From assembly GCF_002879885.1 (NCBI RefSeq), contig NZ_PNYA01000006.1, positions 186,001-250,000 on the forward strand: 64,000 nucleotides of DNA. Reading direction: 5' to 3'. The position numbers and the translations under genes were made by a program. How positions within the stretch are numbered: position 1 is the first letter of the stretch; each line of letters opens with the position of its first letter. Below the pieces are notes generated by a model. The model was not told where the DNA came from and ran no database searches. It saw nothing but the letters and a program-made list of their open reading frames with translations. This document shows positions 52,558 through 62,406 of the stretch, piece after piece. Source of the DNA: Trinickia dabaoshanensis. GTDB lineage: Bacteria; Pseudomonadota; Gammaproteobacteria; Burkholderiales; Burkholderiaceae.

Positions 52558-52586
52558 TTGACAGCGCGTGACGCGCTGTCATAGAG
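52558..52586 (+). promoter_or_regulatory. leuA promoter with overlapping palindromic operator
   Basis: A consensus -35 TTGACA (52558-52563) and a weak -10 (CATAGA/ATAGAG at 52580-52586) bracket a perfect inverted repeat, arms TGACAGCGCGT and ACGCGCTGTCA around one central base (52559-52581). A repressor bound there would block both hexamers. Confidence 0.6.
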
Positions 52587-52594
52587 TGCGCTTT

Positions 52595-52669
52595 ATGCGT
52601 TCGAACCTGAACCCCCTCCGAATTACCTCCGGCCGCCTAGCGCGGCCCCTATCGCTACGACTAGCGTAA
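52595..52669 (+). CDS. leuA leader peptide (putative attenuator)
   Basis: A 24-codon frame with its own ATG just downstream of the leuA promoter. Six of 24 codons are leucine, and four of those six are CTA, a codon rarely used in this G+C-rich genome. It is arginine-rich otherwise and ends ...SLRLA. This is the signature of a transcription-attenuation leader peptide sensing charged leucyl-tRNA. It lies 235 bp before the leuA start. The peptide itself is expected to have no function other than the position of the translating ribosome. Confidence 0.72.
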   Translation: MRSNLNPLRITSGRLARPLSLRLA

Positions 52670-54580
<1,911 letters not shown>

Positions 54581-54599
54581 ACGCTCGCGCGGCAATTGG

Positions 54600-54628
54600 C
54601 GTTTCACCCGCCACGAGCGGGCGAAACG
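54600..54628. terminator. Hairpin between convergent leuA and NTF2-like gene
   Basis: CGTTTCaCCCGC and GCGGGcGAAACG form a near-perfect 12-bp stem (one A/C mismatch) with a five-base loop. No thymine run; its position suggests a shared termination structure. Confidence 0.4.
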
Positions 54629-54647
54629 GGCGGCGCGCGGCGCGGCT

Positions 54648-55031
54648 CTACTCGAGTGCGCAGCGCGTCGCTTGCCAAGCGACGAGACGCCAGTGCCCGC
54701 CTTCCTGCGCCTGGATGGCGGTATAGGCGATCGGAAACAGCAACGCTCCGTTGTTCGCCTCGATCTCCACCAGCGCGCGCCCCGTGACGACACAGGTATC
54801 GCTGCCGAGCGGCAGCACCTCTTGCGATTGCAGCTCGATCTGCCGGTAACGGCGATGGCCGCCCGAGATGGCCTCGATGAACTGCCGTTTCGTCTCGCGC
54901 TTGCCGTTGGTGTGCACGTAGCTCACGCTGTCGGACAGCAATTTGTCGAGCACGGGGACGTCGCCGTCCACCATCGCGCGAAACCGATCCCGCTCGAGCG
55001 CCCGAATCGCCTCGATCACCTTCGCAGCCAT
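54648..55031 (-). CDS. NTF2-like (SnoaL/DUF4440) family protein
   Basis: A 127-residue single-domain protein of the cone-shaped NTF2-like fold: RDRFRAMVDGDVPVLDKLLSDSVSYVHTNGKRETKRQFIEAISGG and a C-terminal HWRLVAWQATRCALE. Members are small enzymes or ligand-binding proteins; no specific function can be assigned. ATG 55031 gives the complete domain; the longer open frame upstream overlaps the deacylase gene in another frame and is a shadow. Confidence 0.8.
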   Translation of the reverse strand: MAAKVIEAIRALERDRFRAMVDGDVPVLDKLLSDSVSYVHTNGKRETKRQFIEAISGGHRRYRQIELQSQEVLPLGSDTCVVTGRALVEIEANNGALLFPIAYTAIQAQEGGHWRLVAWQATRCALE

Positions 55032-55069
55032 TGCACCGCCCCCTTGCACCCGGCGTGAATGCGCCGGCG

Positions 55070-55660
55070 TCAGAAGTTGTACTGCAGGTATAGCTGGGTG
55101 AAATTTATACCAGGATTCGGCTCTTTCATACCGGCATTGGAGATGTGCTGGAAGCGGCAGCCGGCCTGGTACTGCTGGTGCGCGCCAAACTGTGCGCCGA
55201 CGCCCACGATCTCCGTGAATTGGAATGCGGTTCCCATCGAGTATTGGTCGGTGATCGTCGCATGCGACAGCAAGCGCAAGCCGACGCCTGCCTCGATATA
55301 CGGACGAATCGCCCCTTGGTCTTTGATGAAACGAACCATCGGCTGAAGGCCGAGCGCGTAGATGTCGTGGTGGAAGGCACCCTCGTTCGTATGCCAATAG
55401 CTCAGATGCGCCTCGCCCGTCAGGCCGAAATGCCAACCGCCCGTCTCCCACCACGTGAGCCCCGGGTCCCAAACGAAGCCGAGGTCGGCTTCCCTCACCT
55501 TGTGCTCTTGAGCGATGCCGATGCCGGCCTGAACGCCGAATCCTTGCGCCGAGGCCGGCGCGACCGCGGCTTGCGCGTGCGCCGCCGTCCCGGCGACGAG
55601 TGTGGCGAATACCGCCCATGCCTTGCGTTTGATGCGAATCAATTCGTTCTTCTTTTTCAT
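55070..55660 (-). CDS. pagL: PagL-like lipid A 3-O-deacylase
   Basis: A 196-residue outer-membrane beta-barrel protein with a signal peptide (KAWAVFATLVAGTAAHAQ). The C-terminal active-site region CRFQHISNAGMKEPNPGIN shows the H-x-S-N motif of PagL (catalytic His and Ser), and the sequence ends with the outer-membrane signature YLQYNF. PagL removes the 3-position acyl chain of lipid A, altering membrane stability and recognition. ATG 55660 begins MKKKNELIRIKRK, a normal basic n-region. It is transcribed away from rpoH. Confidence 0.85.
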   Translation of the reverse strand: MKKKNELIRIKRKAWAVFATLVAGTAAHAQAAVAPASAQGFGVQAGIGIAQEHKVREADLGFVWDPGLTWWETGGWHFGLTGEAHLSYWHTNEGAFHHDIYALGLQPMVRFIKDQGAIRPYIEAGVGLRLLSHATITDQYSMGTAFQFTEIVGVGAQFGAHQQYQAGCRFQHISNAGMKEPNPGINFTQLYLQYNF

Positions 55661-56002
55661 CTCGATACTCCAACGTACGGGAGATAGGTCCACCGTGCCC
55701 TGTGCATCGCAGGGGGTCGAATGATCTTACTTGGCGACAAGCACTCGTGACGATGTCATTTCACGCAACAAAGTGTTCGCCGCCCGCGGTGCCGCCGAGG
55801 CACGCTCGCTGCGGGCCGCGAGCAGCGGGACCGGAAACGGCGTAAAATATCTCTATCGCTTTTTAATTTCGATAGGAGCCAGGGAACTTCGCCGCGCGAG
55901 CGGACTCGAATGCTTAGCACTCCAGGAAAGGGAGTGCTAATATCCTCCGTGGAGTTTGTCTTCGTGACTGAGCAGTTACCTGTTTCACAAGGAGTTTCTT
56001 TC
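55661..56002. other. rpoH upstream region
   Basis: About 340 bp between the divergent pagL and rpoH genes. It holds a TAAAAT hexamer (55843-55848), an inverted repeat CTATCG-N11-CGATAG (55853-55875), the CIRCE operator and the rpoH ribosome-binding site. Confidence 0.6.
55914..55940 (+). promoter_or_regulatory. CIRCE operator (HrcA-binding site) upstream of rpoH
   Basis: A perfect TTAGCACTC-N9-GAGTGCTAA inverted repeat, the consensus of the HrcA heat-shock repressor, 63 bp before the rpoH start codon. It implies that HrcA represses sigma-32 synthesis and is relieved on heat shock. Confidence 0.93.
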
Positions 56003-56935
<933 letters not shown>

Positions 56936-56992
56936 ACGATACGGACGTAGGCGGCGCGCCATTTCCCGGCGCATCGCGCGTCACATCGATCG

Positions 56993-57028
56993 ATCCCGCC
57001 GCGGCCCTTTCGCGGCGGGATTTTTTTT
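56993..57028 (+). terminator. Intrinsic terminator after rpoH
   Basis: A perfect 11-bp stem (ATCCCGCCGCG / CGCGGCGGGAT, seven-base loop) followed by eight thymines. Confidence 0.92.
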
Positions 57029-57105
57029 GCCCGCGCGTACACCACTCGGCGCGCCCGACAGCGTGAATTGAGCGCCGCATCGAGTTGCGTTCAAGCGACG
57101 CACCC

Positions 57106-57119
57106 TTGTCGCAGGTCAA
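57106..57119 (+). promoter_or_regulatory. FNR/ANR-like box and promoter of the cyd operon
   Basis: TTGTC-GCAG-GTCAA matches the FNR/ANR half-site pattern TTGAY-N4-GTCAA in nine of ten bases. A TACGAT hexamer at 57142-57147 predicts a start near 57154, which puts the box centre at -41.5, the class II activator position. It would induce cytochrome bd at low oxygen. Confidence 0.5.
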
Positions 57120-57242
57120 TATCGGCGGGCAGGTCCGGCTCTACGATCATTCCGAACGCATAACACTTCGTGCCGCCGCTGCTTCTCATCGACGAGAGGC
57201 ACCACCGGCGGCTCGAATTCGGCGAATACGGGATACGAGACC

Positions 57243-57500
57243 ATGCGATCCACGCGCGACGCAGCCGCTATCGATACAGGCGACAAATCCGATGCCTTGC
57301 GAACGGCGCTTGCGGCATCGTTCGCGCGTTTCCGGCGAAGACCCACGTTCGCCCGCGATATCGCGCTCGTGCTGACGCTCAAAGTTTTGCTGCTGATCGC
57401 GCTCAAGTACGCGTTCTTCAATCATCCTCGCGCGGCCGATATGTCGATGCCCCCAGCCGAAGTCGCCCGCGCCTTGCTTTCCTCTCCCGCCTCTCGCTAG
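57243..57500 (+). CDS. cydP: CydP-like small membrane protein of the cyd operon
   Basis: An 85-residue protein with one transmembrane helix (about 38-58, ARDIALVLTLKVLLLIALKYAFFNH) after a charged N-terminus. The K-x-hydrophobic-x-FF pattern and position just upstream of cydA match the small putative cytochrome oxidase subunit named CydP in betaproteobacteria. It starts 89 bp after the predicted operon start and ends 16 bp before cydA. It may act in assembly or stability of cytochrome bd; the function is inferred. Confidence 0.72.
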   Translation: MRSTRDAAAIDTGDKSDALRTALAASFARFRRRPTFARDIALVLTLKVLLLIALKYAFFNHPRAADMSMPPAEVARALLSSPASR

Positions 57501-57516
57501 CCACAAGGAGTCGGCC

Positions 57517-59106
57517 ATGCTCAGTAGTGAAGTTGTCGATCTATCCCGCCTCCAGTTCGGAGTCACCGCCCTTTATCACTTCTTGTTCGTCCCGCTGACA
57601 TTGGGGCTTTCTTGGCTGCTGGTCATCATGGAAGCCGTCTATGTGATGACCGATAAGCCCGTCTATAAAGACATGACCCAATTTTGGGGCAAGCTGTTCG
57701 GTATCAATTTCGCGATGGGTGTGACGACGGGCATTACCCTCGAATTCCAATTCGGCACCAATTGGGCCTACTACTCGCATTACGTCGGAGATATCTTCGG
57801 CGTGCCGCTCGCCGTCGAAGGATTGATGGCGTTCTTTTTGGAGTCGACGTTCGTCGGCCTATTCTTCTTCGGCTGGAACCGGCTCTCCAAAGTGCAACAT
57901 TTGGGCGTGACGTTTCTCGTCGCGCTCGGCTCCAATCTCTCCGCGTTGTGGATTCTCGTCGCCAACGGTTGGATGAACAATCCGGTCGGCGCCGCGTTCA
58001 ACTACGAAACGATGCGCATGGAGCTGACGAGCCTATTCGCCGTCATCTTCAATCCGATCGCCCAGGTCAAGTTCGTTCATACGGTATCGGCCGGTTACGT
58101 GACCGCGGCCATGTTCGTGCTCGGCATCTCGTCGTGGTACCTGATCAAGCGCCGCGATGTCGAGTTCGCGCTGCGCTCGTTTACGATCGCCGCCGGCTTC
58201 GGGCTCGCGTCGACCCTGTGCGTCATCGTGCTCGGGGACGAGTCGGGCTACAACACGGGCGAAGTTCAGAAGGTCAAGCTCGCCGCGATCGAGGCGGAAT
58301 GGGAGACGGCAACCCCGCCCGCGGCATTCACGATATTCGGGATTCCTAATCAAGCCGCCCAACGCACCGATTACGCTTTGCGCGTGCCGTACGCGCTCGG
58401 CCTCATCGCGACGCGTTCGATCGACGAGCCCGTCGTCGGCTTGAAGGATCTAGCCGCCTCCGCCGAGGCTCGCGTCAAGAACGGCATGCTCGCGTATGCC
58501 GCGCTACAGCGGCTCAGGCAAGGCGATACGTCGGCCGACGCGCGCTCGGCCTTCGATGCGCACAAGGCCGATCTCGGCTACGGCCTGCTGCTCAAACCGA
58601 TGACGCCGCGTGTCACCGACGCAACCCCGCAGCAAATCCACGACGCCGCGCAAAGCACGATCCCGCCCGTCTCGCCGATCTTCTTCTCGTTCCGGTTGAT
58701 GGTCGGCCTCGGCATCTTGTTTCTCGCGACGTTTGCTTACGCATTCTGGCTGTGCGCGCGTCGAGGCGTGCTCGACGAGCGCCGGCGCTGGTTCCTGCGT
58801 TGGGCCGTATGGGCGATTCCGCTGCCTTGGCTCGCGGCCGAATTCGGCTGGGTCGTCGCTGAAGTGGGCCGCCAGCCTTGGACGATCGCCGGCATCTTGC
58901 CGACGAATCTATCGGTATCGAGCCTCTCGCCGACCGATGTCTGGTTGAGCCTCGCGGGCTTCGCGCTCTTTTACACGGCGCTGTTCGTCATCGAGATCAC
59001 GCTGATGTTCAAGTACGCGCGCCTGGGTCCCGCCTCGCTGCATACGGGTCGCTACGAGTCGGAGACTCGCCGCGCCGCACCGGTCGCGAGCGACACACCC
59101 GCCTAA
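57517..59106 (+). CDS. cydA: Cytochrome bd ubiquinol oxidase subunit I
   Basis: A 529-residue polytopic membrane subunit binding the hemes and oxidising quinol. Heme ligands are in [13 protein letters not shown] (histidine near residue 21), [16 protein letters not shown] (second histidine) and the methionine region further on. The signature [14 protein letters not shown] lies near residues 448-461. The ATG has AAGGAG upstream. It gives a high-affinity, proton-motive but non-pumping terminal oxidase used at low oxygen or under stress. Confidence 0.97.
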   Translation: MLSSEVVDLSRLQFGVTALYHFLFVPLTLGLSWLLVIMEAVYVMTDKPVYKDMTQFWGKLFGINFAMGVTTGITLEFQFGTNWAYYSHYVGDIFGVPLAVEGLMAFFLESTFVGLFFFGWNRLSKVQHLGVTFLVALGSNLSALWILVANGWMNNPVGAAFNYETMRMELTSLFAVIFNPIAQVKFVHTVSAGYVTAAMFVLGISSWYLIKRRDVEFALRSFTIAAGFGLASTLCVIVLGDESGYNTGEVQKVKLAAIEAEWETATPPAAFTIFGIPNQAAQRTDYALRVPYALGLIATRSIDEPVVGLKDLAASAEARVKNGMLAYAALQRLRQGDTSADARSAFDAHKADLGYGLLLKPMTPRVTDATPQQIHDAAQSTIPPVSPIFFSFRLMVGLGILFLATFAYAFWLCARRGVLDERRRWFLRWAVWAIPLPWLAAEFGWVVAEVGRQPWTIAGILPTNLSVSSLSPTDVWLSLAGFALFYTALFVIEITLMFKYARLGPASLHTGRYESETRRAAPVASDTPA

Positions 59107-59146
59107 CGGACGCGCTTGCATCCACGTCATCGATCAAAGGACCATC

Positions 59147-60283
59147 ATGGACTACGCAACGCTCAAAGTGATTTGGTGGGCGCTCATCGGCACGCTGCTG
59201 ATCGGCTTTGCGCTGACCGACGGCTTCGACATGGGCACGGCCATCGTGCTGCCGTTCGTCGGCAAGACCGACGATGAACGGCGTATCGTCGTCAATACCG
59301 TCGGCGCCACCTGGGAGGGCAATCAGGTGTGGCTCATCACGGCCGGCGGCGCGATGTTCGCGAGTTGGCCGCTCGTGTACGCCGCTTCGTTCTCGGGCTT
59401 TTACTTCGCGATGCTGCTCGTGCTGTTCGCGCTGTTTTTCCGGCCGGTCGGCTTCGACTACCGCAGCAAGCGCGCCGACCCGCGCTGGCGCTCGGCGTGG
59501 GATTGGGCCCTGTTCGCGGGCGGCTTCGTGCCGGCGCTCGTGTTCGGCGTCGCGTTCGGCAACTTGCTGCAAGGCGCACCGTTCGCGTTCGACAACGAAA
59601 TGCGGGCGACCTATCACGGCTCGTTCTTCGCGCTGCTCAATCCGTTCGCGCTGCTGACCGGATTCGTGAGCTTGTCGATGCTGATCGCGCACGGCGCCGC
59701 CTTCGTCAAAATGAAAACCGACGGCCCCATCGCGGCGCGCGCCGCGCTCGCGCTGCGCGCCTCGAGTTGCGTGACTCTGCTGACGTTCGCGCTCGCCGGC
59801 GCGTTGATCGCGACTTCGATTACGGGCTATCGGATCGACGCCGCACCGCCGCTCGACGCGGTTGCCAATCCGCTGCTCAAGAGCGTCGAGCGAGGGACCG
59901 GGCTGTGGCTCGCGAACTATGGCCGCTTTCCGTGGATGACGAGCGCGCCCGCCCTCGCCTTCGCCGGTGGGCTCGTCGCCTTCGCGCTGGCGCGTTCGCG
60001 CTTCGAAAAAACGGCGTTCATGGCGACGGGCCTCATGATCGCCGGCGTCATTCTCACCGCGGGCTTCTCGATGTTCCCGTTCATCATGCCCTCCTCGCTC
60101 GACCCGAAGAGCAGCTTGACGCTCTGGGATTCGACCTCGAGCCGGATGACGCTGCAGATCATGCTCGTGGCCGTGATCGTTTTCTTGCCGATCGTGCTGG
60201 CCTATACCGCATGGGTCTATCGCGTCATGCGCGGCAAGGTCACGCATACGGCGCTCGAACAAAACCGGCATTCGATGTATTGA
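59147..60283 (+). CDS. cydB: Cytochrome bd ubiquinol oxidase subunit II
   Basis: A 378-residue polytopic subunit, the partner of CydA. It starts [39 protein letters not shown], contains [29 protein letters not shown], and closes [32 protein letters not shown], all typical of CydB. It follows cydA after 40 bp and cydX comes next. Confidence 0.97.
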   Translation: MDYATLKVIWWALIGTLLIGFALTDGFDMGTAIVLPFVGKTDDERRIVVNTVGATWEGNQVWLITAGGAMFASWPLVYAASFSGFYFAMLLVLFALFFRPVGFDYRSKRADPRWRSAWDWALFAGGFVPALVFGVAFGNLLQGAPFAFDNEMRATYHGSFFALLNPFALLTGFVSLSMLIAHGAAFVKMKTDGPIAARAALALRASSCVTLLTFALAGALIATSITGYRIDAAPPLDAVANPLLKSVERGTGLWLANYGRFPWMTSAPALAFAGGLVAFALARSRFEKTAFMATGLMIAGVILTAGFSMFPFIMPSSLDPKSSLTLWDSTSSRMTLQIMLVAVIVFLPIVLAYTAWVYRVMRGKVTHTALEQNRHSMY

Positions 60284-60318
60284 GTGCGGGCCGAATCGGT
60301 TATTTAGGAGGACAAATC

Positions 60319-60438
60319 ATGTGGTACTTCAGTTGGATACTCGGCATCGGCGTGGCCCTGGGCTTCGGCATCATCAACGCCATGTGGCTCGAATCGAGAA
60401 CGGAGAAAGCCGCCGTGCGCGCCGAGCGCTCGAGATAG
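60319..60438 (+). CDS. cydX: Cytochrome bd accessory subunit CydX
   Basis: A 39-residue single-helix protein, MWYFSWILGIGVALGFGI followed by the family's conserved N-A-M-W and a charged tail. A perfect TAGGAGGA ribosome-binding site lies just upstream, 35 bp after cydB. CydX binds CydA and is needed for stable, active cytochrome bd. It is shorter than standard gene-finding cut-offs. Confidence 0.92.
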   Translation: MWYFSWILGIGVALGFGIINAMWLESRTEKAAVRAERSR

Positions 60439-60474
60439 GCTCGATGTCGACCGGCCCGCGCTTCTCGCAATGAC

Positions 60475-60500
60475 GAAACGGCGCCGAGGCGCCGTTTCTT
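60475..60500 (+). terminator. Terminator hairpin after cydX
   Basis: GAAACGGCGCC and GGCGCCGTTTC form an 11-bp stem followed by TT. It lies between cydX and the convergent nagE and, being symmetrical with A/T ends, could act on both strands. Confidence 0.6.
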
Positions 60501-60551
60501 ATCGCTGTGTTGCCGGAGCCGGCGCCCCGCGAACGAAGCGCCGGCCGACCC

Positions 60552-62300
60552 TCAAACCGGCTGCGGCGTGGGGCCGCCGGACGCCGGCAAGCGCGTCGCG
60601 AGTTGCTGTGCGTACCGTTGCGCGGCAGGACCGCAGACGATATGGAACGTGTCCGCCGAAACCCATGCGACATCGAGCGCGGCTAGACGCTGACGATCGA
60701 CGGCCGCGGGATCGCGCACGACCACGCGCAGCCGGGTAGCCGCCACCGCGTCGAGCGCGGCGACATTCGTCGCGCCGCCGAACACCGCGAGCCAGCGCAT
60801 CGGGTCCGGGTCGAGCGGGCCGGCCGCGCCGTCGGCCACTTTCGCGGCCGCGGCCGCGGGTGCCTGCGCCGCGCCGGCGCCACCGGCGATCACCGCACGC
60901 ATTTCGTCGGCGATCATGTCGGCCTCGGGCCCGATGACCACTTGCACGTTACGCGCATCGCGCTTGAGCACGCCACGCGCACCGGCCGCTTTCAACGCGG
61001 GCTCGGAAATCTTCTCGGCGTCGACGACCGACAAACGCAGCCGCGTCGTGCACGCATCGACGAGCGTCAAGTTCTGCGCACCGCCCAGGGCGGCGATATA
61101 GCGATCGGCACGCGAGAGCGGCGCACCGGCCACCGGCGCGACGTAGCCGCCCGCGGCGAACGATTCGACTTGCGCTTCCGTGCCCGCGCTTTCGCGGCCC
61201 GGCGTGGCCATGTTGAACTTGCGGATGAAGAAGCGGAACAAGCCGTAGTACACCACGCCGTATGCGAGGCCGACCGGGATCGCGAGCCACCCCTTCGTCG
61301 ACAAACCGTAATTCAGTACGTAGTCGATCGCACCGGCCGAAAACGTGAAGCCCAGATGGATGCCCAGCGCTTGGCAAATCGCCAGCGAGAGCCCCGTCAG
61401 CACGGCGTGAATCACGTAGAGCACCGGCGCGAGGAACATGAACGTGTACTCGACCGGCTCGGTCACGCCCGTGAGAAACGACGTCAGTGCCATCGAGAGC
61501 AGCAGCCCGCCCACCAACGCGCGGCGTTCCTTCGGCGCTTCATGGAACATCGCCAAGCAAGCGGCCGGCAGACCGAACATCATGATCGGGAAAAAGCCCG
61601 TCATGAAGCCGCCCGCGGTGGGATCGCCCGCAAAGAACCGGTGCAGGTCGCCCGTTACGGCAGCGCCGCCGCCCGGGGGCGTGAACGTGCCGAAGACGAA
61701 CCACGCCAGCGAGTTGATGATGTGGTGCAGCCCGGTGACGAGCAGCAGCCGATTGAGCGTGCCGTAGACGAACACGCCGATCGCGCCGGCCGTCGTCAGC
61801 CAATGGCCGGTCGCGTCGATCGCCAATTGCACGGGCTGCCAGACGTAGCCGAACACGACGCCCAGCACCACGCACGCGAGCCCTGTGACGATCGGCACGA
61901 AGCGCTTACCGCCGAAAAAGGCCAGGTAGTCGGGCAGCTTGATGTCCTTGTACCGGTTGTACAGCAGCCCGGCGACGACGCCCGCGATGATGCCCGAGAG
62001 CACCCCCATGTTCAGCTTGTCGTTGATGTCCTTCATCACGGCGATCTCGACGAGATAGCCGATCGCCCCGGCGAGCGCCGCCACGCCGTTGTTCTCTTTT
62101 GCGAAGCCCACCGCAACGCCGATCGCGAAGAGCAGCGGCAGATTGTCGAAAATCGTGCCGCCCGCATCGGCGATCAATTTAATGTTCAGGACGTCCGCCT
62201 GCCCGAGCCGCAGCAAAATGCCCGCGACAGGCAATACCGCGATCGGCAGCATCAGCGCTCGTCCTAAGCGCTGTACCTTTAGGAATGGGTTCGCATCCAT
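60552..62300 (-). CDS. nagE: N-acetylglucosamine-type PTS EIICB with a degenerate second IIB domain
   Basis: A 582-residue sugar permease. The EIIC domain (about 1-365) has PIAVLPVAGILLRLGQ, NRLLLVTGLHHIINSLAWFVFG and GVTEPVEYTFMFLAP (the GITE-like motif). A IIB domain (about 400-480) has the phosphocysteine C417 in LVDACTTRLRLSV. A further IIB-like repeat (about 505-575; ALDAVAATRLRVVV) lacks the cysteine. N-acetylglucosamine specificity is inferred from similarity and the adjacent EI gene; glucose cannot be excluded. It starts 106 bp after the EI gene, with a likely operator in between. Confidence 0.88.
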   Translation of the reverse strand: MDANPFLKVQRLGRALMLPIAVLPVAGILLRLGQADVLNIKLIADAGGTIFDNLPLLFAIGVAVGFAKENNGVAALAGAIGYLVEIAVMKDINDKLNMGVLSGIIAGVVAGLLYNRYKDIKLPDYLAFFGGKRFVPIVTGLACVVLGVVFGYVWQPVQLAIDATGHWLTTAGAIGVFVYGTLNRLLLVTGLHHIINSLAWFVFGTFTPPGGGAAVTGDLHRFFAGDPTAGGFMTGFFPIMMFGLPAACLAMFHEAPKERRALVGGLLLSMALTSFLTGVTEPVEYTFMFLAPVLYVIHAVLTGLSLAICQALGIHLGFTFSAGAIDYVLNYGLSTKGWLAIPVGLAYGVVYYGLFRFFIRKFNMATPGRESAGTEAQVESFAAGGYVAPVAGAPLSRADRYIAALGGAQNLTLVDACTTRLRLSVVDAEKISEPALKAAGARGVLKRDARNVQVVIGPEADMIADEMRAVIAGGAGAAQAPAAAAAKVADGAAGPLDPDPMRWLAVFGGATNVAALDAVAATRLRVVVRDPAAVDRQRLAALDVAWVSADTFHIVCGPAAQRYAQQLATRLPASGGPTPQPV

Positions 62301-62373
62301 TGAATCCTCCGGTTGGTCTGTCTCGTCGTTGATACTTTTAGTCTATCGTCTAAGTGCGATTTCGGCCGCTAAT

Positions 62374-62400
62374 TAGTTAGGATTCCTAATAGTTAGGATT
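62374..62400 (-). promoter_or_regulatory. Probable operator upstream of nagE
   Basis: Two direct repeats TAGTTAGGATT (62374-62384 and 62390-62400) overlap a perfect palindrome TTAGGATTCCTAA (62377-62389). The A+T-rich site lies about 75 bp before the nagE start, in the only gap of the pts-nagE unit. A GntR-type NagR-like regulator is a plausible ligand by analogy. Confidence 0.55.
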
Positions 62401-62406
62401 TCCCGC

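Noticed and set aside
60942-62267. A 441-codon open frame antisense to nagE
   Set aside because: Composition (Arg, Gln, His, Glu rich) is typical of an opposite-strand shadow of a membrane-protein gene.
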